From assembly GCA_026702845.1 (NCBI GenBank), contig JADCLS010000028.1:1-33490 (forward strand): 33,490 bases of DNA, written 5' to 3'. Origin of the DNA: Candidatus Heimdallarchaeota archaeon (GTDB lineage Archaea > Asgardarchaeota > Heimdallarchaeia > Heimdallarchaeales > Kariarchaeaceae). The position numbers were made by a program, and so were the translations under genes. This document shows, piece after piece, positions 25,460 through 32,906 of this stretch (within the stretch, counting starts at the first letter, position 1; each line of letters begins with the position of its first letter). Under the pieces are notes generated by a model. That model saw only the letters and a list, made by a program, of their open reading frames with translations, did no database searches and had not been told where the DNA came from.

Positions 25460-25969
25460 ATGTCATTGGAGAAAAATAAAAATCTGGCTTGTAAATTTCT
25501 AACAGAATTGTATTCTAAATGGCAATTTGACGTGATCGATGAGATAATTCATGACAATTACAAAATAAGTGAGAGAAGCGTGAGTGTGATTCATCTGGAA
25601 GAATCCATGCCTCCCGGACCGGGTAAGCAAGAATTAAAGAAAAGGGTACAATATTTCAGAAAAGCAATGCCTAATATGAGATATACCATATTGAAATTAA
25701 TTGCCGAGGATGACAGTGTAATGGCTTGGTGGACATGGGAGGGAACCCAAGAGGATGAATTATTTGGCTTTTCTCCTAATTATAAATCGATGAAAATTTT
25801 TGGTACTAATCTCTTCAAGATAAAAGATGGAAAAATCTTATCCACCAGCGTATCGTTTGATACATTCAGCTTGCTCATCCAACTTGGCCATGTTCAGATT
25901 GATCAGGATCAAGATGAATTCATTATGAAATACTTGGAAAAATTGAGAGATTTGAAATGTCTTCACTAA
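25460..25969 (+). CDS. SnoaL-like / NTF2-fold protein
   Basis: 169 residues from the chosen start. The pattern is that of the SnoaL-like polyketide cyclase and ester-cyclase family: an N-terminal helix pair (NKNLACKFLTELYSKWQFD), then IIHDNYKISER, a long helix with FRKAMPNMRYTILKLIAEDD, the WWTWEGTQ strand, and NLFKIKDGKILSTSVSFDTF. Proteins of this fold bind or isomerise small hydrophobic molecules; most stand-alone members have no assigned reaction. Two upstream ATGs (25427, 25430) lie inside a TATA-like box and are unlikely starts. The gene follows the receptor gene by 141 bases and converges with the M28 peptidase five bases away. No signal peptide. Confidence 0.78.
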   Translation: MSLEKNKNLACKFLTELYSKWQFDVIDEIIHDNYKISERSVSVIHLEESMPPGPGKQELKKRVQYFRKAMPNMRYTILKLIAEDDSVMAWWTWEGTQEDELFGFSPNYKSMKIFGTNLFKIKDGKILSTSVSFDTFSLLIQLGHVQIDQDQDEFIMKYLEKLRDLKCLH

Positions 25970-25974
25970 ATCGA

Positions 25975-27165
25975 TTATACGAGTTCTAACACTGTTTCAA
26001 TACTTGCCTGAGTTATCTTTGCTAGAAAATCAAAATTCACATATTCTATACGATCTGAAGTAGTGTGATAATGAGCATATCTGAAATTTGCAGTATCTGA
26101 GATAAAGATCCCCTTAACACCTTCTCTCCAGAACGGTGCGTGATCAGACCGTAACAAATCTGGCATCTGTTTTTCAATCCTATCATAAGTCATTCCGGTG
26201 AAGATACCACCCACTTTCAATTCTATCTGTTTTGCTTTCTCAGCAAAAATCATCCCTAAATCTTCAGAGTTACCATCCACTAGCAAAGATGCAAAATCAC
26301 CTACAGTAATATCCTCTATTCCATAAAATCTGAATATTTTGGATAATTTGGGAATAAACCTGCCATACCATTTAGGTAGTAATTTCATCAATCTGATGGG
26401 AAATCCAGTAGGGTAGAATTGTGAACCTGATCGATTTGATGTATAACCGATTGTATCGAAATTAATTATTGCTTTGATTTCTCTTCCTTCCTTTATTGCA
26501 TTCTCCACATATCTAGCAGATCCCATCAATGCTGTTTTACCTACCCAGCTATTTTCTTCAAAGAATTCATCCAAAAACTCAAGCATTTCGGTGTAGAAGG
26601 CAATTTCATCATCAGATAATTTATTAATGTCTTCCAGTAATTCAGACCGTTTCTCCTTGTTTAATAACCTAAGATAGCTAGTCATGATTTTTCCCCAATT
26701 CTCACGATATTGTAGATTTTCAAAGATCATATTATTGCGAATATTATGTTTAGCTGCCAATTCCCACATAGTTTTCTCGAAATATGGATTGCTTTCCTCA
26801 AGATCAAAGCTGACTAGACGGATATTAGCATCAATATTCATTTCCTTAAAGATTCTGGCCATCTCGATTATGGCAGCACAAGCAGTACCATTATCATTAG
26901 CACCAGGAGCATTCCAAACCGTATCATGATGACCCGAGATAATTATTTCAGGCCCAGCCCCACCAATACAGCCAATGATATTTCTGAACTCGAGATCACA
27001 ACCATCCACCATGAATTTCTCTTCAATAACTTCTAAACCCAGTGATTCAAACTCTTGTTTCATATAATCTGCACCCTGTACCAGACCTTCATAATTCGTA
27101 AGAGCATGCTTTACTCCCTGAAGGTTCTTCACATGTGCATACAGATTATCCTTATCTACACTCAC
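25975..27165 (-). CDS. M28 family zinc aminopeptidase
   Basis: 396 residues. The di-zinc site can be read in order: ISGHHDTV (first His), GANDNGTACA (bridging Asp), FDLEES (catalytic and ligand Glu), IINFDTIGY (Asp) and YAHYHTTSD (last His). These are the five ligands of M28 peptidases. No signal peptide or membrane segment is visible, so unlike many secreted M28 enzymes it is probably cytoplasmic, where it would trim peptides. A helical insertion of about 80 residues sits between the Glu and the second Asp (roughly residues 130-215). The start codon is GTG. It converges with the SnoaL-like gene and follows the polytopic membrane protein gene on the same strand by 83 bases, with AT-rich sequence between them. 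Confidence 0.9.
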   Translation of the reverse strand: MSVDKDNLYAHVKNLQGVKHALTNYEGLVQGADYMKQEFESLGLEVIEEKFMVDGCDLEFRNIIGCIGGAGPEIIISGHHDTVWNAPGANDNGTACAAIIEMARIFKEMNIDANIRLVSFDLEESNPYFEKTMWELAAKHNIRNNMIFENLQYRENWGKIMTSYLRLLNKEKRSELLEDINKLSDDEIAFYTEMLEFLDEFFEENSWVGKTALMGSARYVENAIKEGREIKAIINFDTIGYTSNRSGSQFYPTGFPIRLMKLLPKWYGRFIPKLSKIFRFYGIEDITVGDFASLLVDGNSEDLGMIFAEKAKQIELKVGGIFTGMTYDRIEKQMPDLLRSDHAPFWREGVKGIFISDTANFRYAHYHTTSDRIEYVNFDFLAKITQASIETVLELV

Positions 27166-27248
27166 AAGTATTATAAATTAGATGAATTAGATTAAAGTTC
27201 TTCATCATAGACGATATTTTTGATGTGATTCTGCTGATAAGCAGTCAG

Positions 27249-28883
27249 CTAATCAACAGATTCTTGATTGTTCTCTTCAAATTCTTTCGAAGAATTTTCT
27301 ACTACTTGTGATTGAGTTACTGGTTCTTGAATCATGGTAGTTCTCAAATACGGTGGAGGAGACAGTTTATTCTCTTTGAAGTAATTTCGAGTTATGGTTC
27401 CAACTGCAATATCGCTCTCCTGAGACAATGTATATCTGAGATAATTCACCGAATCGACATGCGTACCACTACTGAAATACATATATGACATAAATAATGC
27501 ACCAGGGATTACCATGATGGCTGCAGCCACAAGAATAACCCCTGTTACTGTCCAGGCAACCACAGAATCGGATTTACCCACAAGCAATGATACTGCTGAG
27601 GAAAGATTAGTTATGGCAGAAATTCCAATAACAAGTTTGAACATAGAATCAATTGATGTTCCCAGATCCTCAACATTATAGATCTCCAGGCTAAATTCAG
27701 ATGAATCATGTCGCCAACTGGTTCTTTTGATCTCTGCATCATTGATACTCCAAATAAGTGGCAATATTATTGAAATAGATACAGGGATGATAATCATAAG
27801 CGATGCAGAGATAAATGGGTTCTTCTGCATCACATCTCTGAATAGCTTAAGGAATTCACTAATGGTGATCTGATCTCTCAAAGTATCCTGATCCAGCTGT
27901 TCTATCAAGTAATTGAGTAACAGGCTCATGATGGCCAGAGGTGTCAAGAAAAGAGACATTAACCTTCCCCTTCTGAATATCTCAAAGAAGCCATTTGGAG
28001 TACCCATATCCACCACCTCAGATTCAGCTTCCAAGTAATACTCTCCTTTGAAATAAGGAATCGCATTCAAGCCTGTAGATGCAAGTGATTTAACGATGAA
28101 CCCAGCCACATCCTGGCTTATGAATTTACTGAGATTCTTACCCCTAATCGGTATGAGTAGGATCAGATATGCAATAATGGGAATTAATCCAATACCAGCA
28201 AAGGATAGGCCATACTGAATGGAGATGGCTGAGTTTATAATAGCAGGATCATCATTAAGATAGAAATTGGCAAATACTGATATGGGTGCTAATAATAATG
28301 AAATCATGGCAGGAGATAGAATAATGATCAATGCTGCTATGAGATGGGTGGAGAATTTGGGTTTATCAAATAATAAGTACTCCTTGTCTGCTTCTGATAA
28401 GCTACTGTACCTATCCATGATTCTTTGCCTATCTTCAAAGCTCTTACTCCAGATGTAATCCGCCCTGGGTAGGAAATACAACGAGAACAGGAATCTCAGA
28501 AATTTCTTCCGGTTAAACAGAATTAGCAGTATTGGAAGGATGGAAATTGAAGTTACAACCACAAGAACCATGATCAGTGTACCCAAGAGGTATCCAACAG
28601 CAAAAAACCACCAAAATCTGAAATGTTCTAATTTTTTATCAAATACCTTTATTCCAAAGCTAATGAGGGCAAACCACATGGTGATTCGCTTAATGAAACG
28701 GGAAACAGGATTATCTAATACTTCCAATAAGATAGCCAGTATGGGGAATAGAAAGATAACTGCAGGTATTGATACTATAATCCCATAGATTACAAGTGGA
28801 AAGATAAAAAATGTGATAATACTGTAGAATCTGAATTCGAGTTCTATTTTATCACCTTTTACTTCTTCATTGACTAGACTCAT
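27249..28883 (-). CDS. Uncharacterised polytopic membrane protein
   Basis: 544 residues with about ten hydrophobic helices, for example FYSIITFFIFPLVIYGIIV (near 19-37), a long hydrophobic block near 89-125, ALIIILSPAMISLLLAPIS (near 190), LSFAGIGLIPIIAYLILLIP (near 227), LMIIIPVSISIILPLIWSI (near 365) and a final pair near 415-470. Between them are soluble loops of 40-60 residues, and the last 80 residues are a polar tail rich in Gln, Glu and Asn, with no membrane segment. I recognise no transporter motif, no catalytic motif and no known family. It is first on a minus-strand unit whose next gene is the M28 peptidase, so the peptidase may be co-transcribed, but a TATA-like stretch lies between them. 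Confidence 0.75.
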   Translation of the reverse strand: MSLVNEEVKGDKIELEFRFYSIITFFIFPLVIYGIIVSIPAVIFLFPILAILLEVLDNPVSRFIKRITMWFALISFGIKVFDKKLEHFRFWWFFAVGYLLGTLIMVLVVVTSISILPILLILFNRKKFLRFLFSLYFLPRADYIWSKSFEDRQRIMDRYSSLSEADKEYLLFDKPKFSTHLIAALIIILSPAMISLLLAPISVFANFYLNDDPAIINSAISIQYGLSFAGIGLIPIIAYLILLIPIRGKNLSKFISQDVAGFIVKSLASTGLNAIPYFKGEYYLEAESEVVDMGTPNGFFEIFRRGRLMSLFLTPLAIMSLLLNYLIEQLDQDTLRDQITISEFLKLFRDVMQKNPFISASLMIIIPVSISIILPLIWSINDAEIKRTSWRHDSSEFSLEIYNVEDLGTSIDSMFKLVIGISAITNLSSAVSLLVGKSDSVVAWTVTGVILVAAAIMVIPGALFMSYMYFSSGTHVDSVNYLRYTLSQESDIAVGTITRNYFKENKLSPPPYLRTTMIQEPVTQSQVVENSSKEFEENNQESVD

Positions 28884-29019
28884 AGATTTTTATTGAATAC
28901 CTTGTATTTATGTTTTTAGCACGAAATGTTCTGCAATTATGCAAATTTCGTCAAAAAATATACAGTTGAGAATATGTTATGAAAAATACTAATATTGTTT
29001 TTTCTTTAAGAATAATGTG

Positions 29020-29166
29020 ATGATTGAAGGGGATCCAGATGATGTTTTTGCAGAACGAATAATTACTGAAATTATTCCTTTCTATGGAATAATTCCCTTC
29101 GTTATTGCAGAATCCGAGCATGATTTTATATATTCAGAGAGTGTATATTTCTTTAGAGGTGAATGA
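29020..29166 (+). CDS. Possible 48-residue small protein
   Basis: An ATG at 29020 (with a GTG just before it) opens 48 codons starting MIEGDPDDVFAERIITEI and ending YFFRGE, stop TGA at 29164-29166, one base before the ATG of the lysine-rich micro-gene. The opening recalls the EGxxDxxF pattern at the start of TOPRIM-like or DUF4276-like proteins, so it may be a fragment. Against it, no Shine-Dalgarno is seen and its 3' half covers the TATA box and ribosome-binding site of the next gene. Low confidence. Confidence 0.3.
   Translation: MIEGDPDDVFAERIITEIIPFYGIIPFVIAESEHDFIYSESVYFFRGE
29124..29162 (+). promoter_or_regulatory. TATA box and Shine-Dalgarno of micro-gene 1
   Basis: TTTTATATATT at 29124-29134 is followed by GAGGTGA at 29156-29162, five bases before the ATG at 29168. 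The distance from the start of the box to the motif is 32 bases, so transcription should begin just before the ribosome-binding site. Confidence 0.6.
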
Positions 29167-29167
29167 A

Positions 29168-29257
29168 ATGTCCCACAATCCCAAGAAGCCTGTATCAAAG
29201 GATATTAAGAAATCCACTGATGATAATAAATCAAAGAAAAATAATTATAAACATTAA
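29168..29257 (+). CDS. Lysine-rich micro-protein 1 (29 residues)
   Basis: A 29-codon frame whose product begins MSHNPKKPVSKDIKK and ends with more lysines. It is too short for usual gene callers, yet it has a strong GAGGTGA ribosome-binding site at the ideal five-base spacing and a TATA box about 40 bases upstream. A second frame of the same kind 1.5 kb away (MANQSKKPVNKDVK) shares the core KKPV[SN]KD[IV]K, identical signal spacing and a similar Lys-rich tail. Conserved sequence plus conserved signals in two places argue that both are expressed. The peptide would be highly basic, probably disordered, and could bind nucleic acid or acidic proteins; that is a guess. I know no family for it. Confidence 0.65.
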   Translation: MSHNPKKPVSKDIKKSTDDNKSKKNNYKH

Positions 29258-29311
29258 TTAATGTTTTAATTTGCACCACATAACTAGAGAAGAATCTTGT
29301 TTTTATCCCTC

Positions 29312-29368
29312 TCTTCAACAGTTATTTTGAAGATTTACTCTTCTTTTTCTCTTTCTGAGATTTTTTTT
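29312..29368 (+). terminator. Hairpin and T-rich tract after micro-gene 1
   Basis: A seven-base-pair stem (TCTTCAA at 29312-29318 with TTGAAGA at 29327-29333, eight-base loop) is followed by a pyrimidine-rich stretch with an eight-T run ending near 29368. In archaea the T tract alone can terminate transcription, so this is a plausible end of the micro-gene message. Confidence 0.4.
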
Positions 29369-29417
29369 CCCCAAATCCTCCGAATCATATATCATAGATG
29401 ATGTTGTTATTATCACA

Positions 29418-29921
29418 ATGAGAATAGACATAGTACAAGGAGATATAACCCAAGAAGATACAGATGCCATTGTCAATGCAGCAAATTCCCAATTGATGCA
29501 TGGTGGTGGTGTTGCCCTAGCCATTGCTAAAGCAGCTGGAACCAAGCTTGTAGACGAATCTAATCTTCATCCCAAGATCGATGTTGGTTCTTGTGGAATA
29601 ACAACTGGAGGAAATTTGAAGGCTAAATATGTTATTCATGCAGTTGGCCCAAGGTATGGATGGGATAAACCTGAAGAATCATTGTTGTATTCTGCAATTT
29701 ACAGCTCATTAGAGATGGCAGAATCCAAAGGATTGCAATCGATAGCCTTTCCGGCAATTTCAACTGGAATATTTGGCTATCCCTTTGAAGCTGCAGTAAA
29801 AGTTATTTTTAAAGCAATGATTGATTATCAATCTGTTGTCTCCACCCTCTATCAATGCAAACTAGTACTTTATGATTCAAATAGTTATAACCAAGCCAAG
29901 CAGATTTTTGAAACTCTATGA
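29418..29921 (+). CDS. Macro domain protein (ADP-ribose-binding, AF1521-like)
   Basis: 167 residues, a single stand-alone macro domain. Conserved blocks are VQGDIT (residues 6-11), DAIVNAANSQLMHGGGVALAI, YVIHAVGP and SIAFPAISTGIFGYP, with the C-terminal KLVLYDSNSYNQAKQIFETL also close to Archaeoglobus AF1521. Macro domains of this type bind ADP-ribose and many remove ADP-ribose from proteins or nucleic acids or hydrolyse ADP-ribose phosphates or O-acetyl-ADP-ribose. The Asn of VNAAN and the GGGV loop, both important for hydrolysis, are present. The gene converges with the CARF-HTH gene and their stop codons overlap by six bases. A TATA-like CATATATCA about 30 bases before the ATG and no Shine-Dalgarno suggest a leaderless message. 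Confidence 0.95.
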   Translation: MRIDIVQGDITQEDTDAIVNAANSQLMHGGGVALAIAKAAGTKLVDESNLHPKIDVGSCGITTGGNLKAKYVIHAVGPRYGWDKPEESLLYSAIYSSLEMAESKGLQSIAFPAISTGIFGYPFEAAVKVIFKAMIDYQSVVSTLYQCKLVLYDSNSYNQAKQIFETL

Positions 29922-30608
29922 CTGGTGTTCTTTTGAAATCATCAATAATAGATTTTGCATGGCTGAACCTAGTGATGTTAATTGTTTAGTTTTTTTGTCT
30001 ATCATATTTAGATGGTAAAGCGATGTCAATGCTTTGGATACATCGGATTGAGATTTCCATTGTAGTTTTCGTTTTAATTCCTCCTGACGTACTCCTGGAT
30101 CATATATTTTTAGGATTTCTGCAGTTTTTGGCTTAGGAACGATCACTTCCTGTAGTCGATACGAGACTAAATCCATTCCTCTAGATTTTATGGCTATGTA
30201 AATTTGCACATCAGTGTCCTCTAGTGATGAGATCAATGTATTTGTCATCCTTGCAGCTTGAAACAGTGCATGAGATAAAATTCGTCTGCCTGCTGATAAA
30301 TCAATCACTAGATTTCCAGGAGAGGCGAGATATATTTCAAGGATGATCCTTGCCAACTCGAGTATTAGTGCTTGAACATCTTCTACATTACATTTGTATG
30401 AACTGATCTGTACTCCTGTTTTCTCCAGAAAAACACCTATCTCATCAATATTTTGTTGAATTGAAATCCGATCCTCTCGTTTCTCTCCAGGTACATAGAA
30501 AAGCATCACTTCCTTTACTTTATACTCTTGTAAGATGAAATAAATCGGATCATGGTTATCTTTCATCTTTGCCCCTATAGATGAGAAGAGAATATACTTA
30601 TCACTCAT
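29916..30608 (-). CDS. CARF-domain winged-helix regulator (Csa3-like)
   Basis: 230 residues from the ATG. The N-terminal half is a Rossmann-like CARF domain: strand KYILFSSIGAK with a ligand loop, EVMLFYVPGEK, and the diagnostic NLVIDLSAGRRILSHAL, which matches the [DN]-L-[ST]-G-G-x-[KR]-x-[ML] ligand motif of Csa3 and related proteins. The C-terminal 70 residues are a winged helix (TAEILKIYD, VRQEELKRKLQWKSQSDVSKALTSL, NMIDKKTKQLTSLG). Csa3 proteins bind cyclic tetra-adenylate and control CRISPR adaptation or effector genes. No CRISPR array or cas gene lies in the window, so this may be an orphan sensor. A TTG 12 bases upstream (30620) is an alternative start; the ATG is preferred because MLFC adds nothing to the fold. 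Confidence 0.87.
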   Translation of the reverse strand: MSDKYILFSSIGAKMKDNHDPIYFILQEYKVKEVMLFYVPGEKREDRISIQQNIDEIGVFLEKTGVQISSYKCNVEDVQALILELARIILEIYLASPGNLVIDLSAGRRILSHALFQAARMTNTLISSLEDTDVQIYIAIKSRGMDLVSYRLQEVIVPKPKTAEILKIYDPGVRQEELKRKLQWKSQSDVSKALTSLYHLNMIDKKTKQLTSLGSAMQNLLLMISKEHQS

Positions 30609-30679
30609 ACAGAATAACAATAATATATATTCCAGCTATTTGAATATTACCCTCTATTATTAGCAGATACCCGGAAGAG

Positions 30680-30717
30680 TTTAAATATTTTAGAGGATAA
30701 TAAGAGCTTAGAGGTGA
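30680..30717 (+). promoter_or_regulatory. TATA box and Shine-Dalgarno of micro-gene 2
   Basis: TTTAAATATTTT at 30680-30691 and GAGGTGA at 30711-30717, five bases before the ATG at 30723. Box-to-motif distance is 31 bases, one less than in micro-gene 1. An earlier ATG at 30719 is only one base from the motif and opens an unrelated 19-codon frame, so it is rejected. Confidence 0.6.
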
Positions 30718-30722
30718 AATGT

Positions 30723-30794
30723 ATGGCAAACCAATCAAAGAAGCCCGTAAACAAAGACGTGAAACCCCAGAAGGATAAGAAATCTAAGAAATAA
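30723..30794 (+). CDS. Lysine-rich micro-protein 2 (23 residues)
   Basis: 23 codons beginning MANQSKKPVNKDVKPQ and ending KDKKSKK. It is the paralogue of the 29-residue micro-protein at 29168: both share KKPV[SN]KD[IV]K at the same place, a lysine-rich end, a GAGGTGA site five bases before the ATG and a TATA box about 40 bases upstream. The gene is divergent from the CARF-HTH gene. Nine of 23 residues are lysine, with no Cys and no aromatic residue, so a short disordered basic peptide is expected. The message seems to run on for about 250 bases of structured sequence to a strong hairpin with a T tract, so the transcript may have a role beyond the peptide. Confidence 0.65.
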   Translation: MANQSKKPVNKDVKPQKDKKSKK

Positions 30795-30847
30795 TTCTAG
30801 ACGCTAAATTTAGTGTTTGATTATTCTTTTGAAAATTCTCCTGAATA

Positions 30848-30915
30848 CTGAGGATTAGCAACACAGTCAATTTTCGCTAATCTTCAGCTTTCAACTTATC
30901 GTCTTAGAGTTGAAG
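30848..30915 (+). other. Two consecutive hairpins downstream of micro-gene 2
   Basis: Stem 1 pairs 30848-30859 with 30876-30887: twelve base pairs with one G-U in the plus-strand RNA and a 16-base loop. Stem 2 pairs 30890-30896 with 30908-30914: seven base pairs and an 11-base loop. The G-U pair is a mismatch on the opposite strand, so the plus-strand RNA is favoured as the folded molecule. Confidence 0.5.
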
Positions 30916-30996
30916 ATTGATAAGGATGCTTGAATATCAGTTATTTCTGCTGTGTTCATGCGTTGGTATGGATTCCTCTCCATATCATTAAACTCT

Positions 30997-31052
30997 ATGA
31001 TGGTAAACTTGAATTTTACCATCATTTTTTATTTTTGTATTTTTTTTTCACT
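30997..31052 (+). terminator. Hairpin and long T tract ending the micro-gene 2 transcript
   Basis: A perfect 11-base-pair stem (ATGATGGTAAA at 30997-31007 with its complement at 31015-31025, seven-base loop) is directly followed by a T-rich run to about 31048. The T run is on the plus strand, so it ends a plus-strand transcript and not the convergent solute-binding protein gene. Confidence 0.65.
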
Positions 31053-31056
31053 GTAC

Positions 31057-32826
31057 TCATTCTATGGGTATTTGTGGAATTATTTTCCGTCTTGATAAAG
31101 AAACTAGTAAAGGCAGCATCAGGAATGACAAATATGTTGAATCTGTTGTATTTGAGCTTGTAATTAGCATAAAAGGATAATGTATTTTATCCCACTCTGC
31201 ATGAGATAAAGAGAATAGTATGGGATCAATACCATCTAATTCTTTATTATAGCTCAATATACTCAATGAATGATATAGAGGGGTGATAATTTCCTCATCA
31301 AACCAGAATGCTTGTAAGTCTTTGAATCTCTCGATTCTAATATCAAAGTTCATTTCTGACATGTAATCCTCAATCATTGCGTCATAGTCTGAATTATTAT
31401 AATTGTAGAAGTTATACCCGTTTGGTAGCATCTCAGTAGATTCATAGAATCTGCTTGGATCGAAATCCAATGCATGACCGTATCCGACAAATAACACATC
31501 AAATCCGCCCTCATCAAAAATAGGAGGAGGGCCATTAGATGCAAAAGATCTGGGTCCGATGACTTCCCAGCCAGTCATTAATACTTCCTTGACACCTATT
31601 CCAATCTTCTCTAAATATGGGCTGATTAGATTTTTTACTGGTAGTGAGGAAAAACTATTAGGAGCAAGTAGAGAAATATTAAAGAAAAAGGTTGAATAGG
31701 TGTTATCAATGTATTCAAGGGTTGAATAATTAAATCCAGCTTCTTGCATCAATGATTTAGCTGTTTCTAGGGAGTGTTTCCTGTACGTGATAGTATCATC
31801 GTAGCCTATAGTTGATGGTGAAACCATAGTTGCTGCAGGAATTATATCTCTGTAATAACTATCAATAATATGATCTCTATCTATGGCATATGACATGGCT
31901 TGCCGTATTTTTCTTGCTCCTGACAATTGATCCTCAACACTAAGATTCTCTCCTGTTCCAAAATAAGGATGGAGATGATTATATCCCATTTCATGATGAA
32001 CAGCATCAGCAAATAACTCCATTTTAATTTCAGTCTCATTCTCAAATACACTTTGACCTGGCACAAATTGAGAATCCATAATATCTATCACCCCTGTTTT
32101 TAATGCATCAATAGCAGCACTCCGTTCATGTATAGTTTGAAACGTCAAATACGTTGCCTTGACATTTGCACTATTCCAATAATAGGGATTTTTCTCAAAG
32201 CTTACTTTTTTTTCACTAATATCCTCAGATAAAAATCTGAAAGGTCCTGCAGAAATGGTCGAGGAGAAGCGCAATTCATCAATTTTGTTTGGATTATTCA
32301 TAAGTGTTTCAATTTGTGATTTGGGAATTATTCCAGCACTCAATGCTTCCAAGGCAAAAATGTATGGCTTATTAAAGGTAAAGGAAATTGTATTATCATC
32401 TAATTTGATGATCGATTCACTGGTTAATAACGATTCATAGTAATCATACGAGGCTAAATTAAAATTAGCATCCAACAGTGCTTGATAGGTAGCAATCACA
32501 TCATCAGCAGATAGCTTACTACCATCTGAAAATTTGAGATCTGATTTCAATTCTACTGTAAAGGTGTGTTGATCAGTTGATAAGCTATAGGCTTTGGCCA
32601 ATTCCAGATCAAACTGCCGATCTTTTTCCGATGCACGAGAGAATAATCCTACCTGCATAGCAGATAACCATTGGTATGTAGCATAAGATGTAGCTGTAAA
32701 CTGGGTAAATTCATTCATATCATATGGCAGAGCATATACAATTTGGGAATCACCTGTAGAACTGGAAGGATGAGGTAATATTCCAAGTAACAATATCCAA
32801 GCAACTAAAATGCTATACTTTCTCAT
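31057..32826 (-). CDS. ABC transporter solute-binding protein (peptide/nickel family 5)
   Basis: 589 residues. A signal peptide is seen (MRKYSILVAWILLLGILPHP), without a lipobox cysteine. The body is family 5 (DppA/OppA-like): FTVELKSDLKFSDGSKLSADDVIATYQALL, AGPFRFL, then AIDALKTGVIDI, GARKIRQAMSYAIDRDHII and the C-terminal lobe ending QAFWFDEEIITPLYHSL. It would bind oligopeptides or similar ligands outside the cell for an ABC importer. After a short Ser/Thr stretch comes a hydrophobic segment (YLSFLMLPLLVSLSRRK), probably a C-terminal membrane anchor, as is common in archaeal binding proteins. No permease or ATPase gene is adjacent in the window; upstream lies the partial surface-protein gene. 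The family call is firm. Confidence 0.92.
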   Translation of the reverse strand: MRKYSILVAWILLLGILPHPSSSTGDSQIVYALPYDMNEFTQFTATSYATYQWLSAMQVGLFSRASEKDRQFDLELAKAYSLSTDQHTFTVELKSDLKFSDGSKLSADDVIATYQALLDANFNLASYDYYESLLTSESIIKLDDNTISFTFNKPYIFALEALSAGIIPKSQIETLMNNPNKIDELRFSSTISAGPFRFLSEDISEKKVSFEKNPYYWNSANVKATYLTFQTIHERSAAIDALKTGVIDIMDSQFVPGQSVFENETEIKMELFADAVHHEMGYNHLHPYFGTGENLSVEDQLSGARKIRQAMSYAIDRDHIIDSYYRDIIPAATMVSPSTIGYDDTITYRKHSLETAKSLMQEAGFNYSTLEYIDNTYSTFFFNISLLAPNSFSSLPVKNLISPYLEKIGIGVKEVLMTGWEVIGPRSFASNGPPPIFDEGGFDVLFVGYGHALDFDPSRFYESTEMLPNGYNFYNYNNSDYDAMIEDYMSEMNFDIRIERFKDLQAFWFDEEIITPLYHSLSILSYNKELDGIDPILFSLSHAEWDKIHYPFMLITSSNTTDSTYLSFLMLPLLVSLSRRKIIPQIPIE

Positions 32827-32906
32827 TGTAGAGCTGAGGATTAATCCATTTATTATTTATTCCTAGAATTTTATAGAAAAATAAATTATAAGATCTTAGA
32901 TTCTTA

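Noticed and set aside
29916..30608. The CARF-HTH gene as a sign of a CRISPR-Cas locus in the window.
   Set aside because: No cas gene or repeat-spacer array is visible on either side.
30930..31163. A 77-codon plus-strand frame with hydrophobic composition.
   Set aside because: It runs through the terminator hairpin and T tract and overlaps the end of the solute-binding protein gene; its Phe and Leu content comes from the T runs. No ribosome-binding site.
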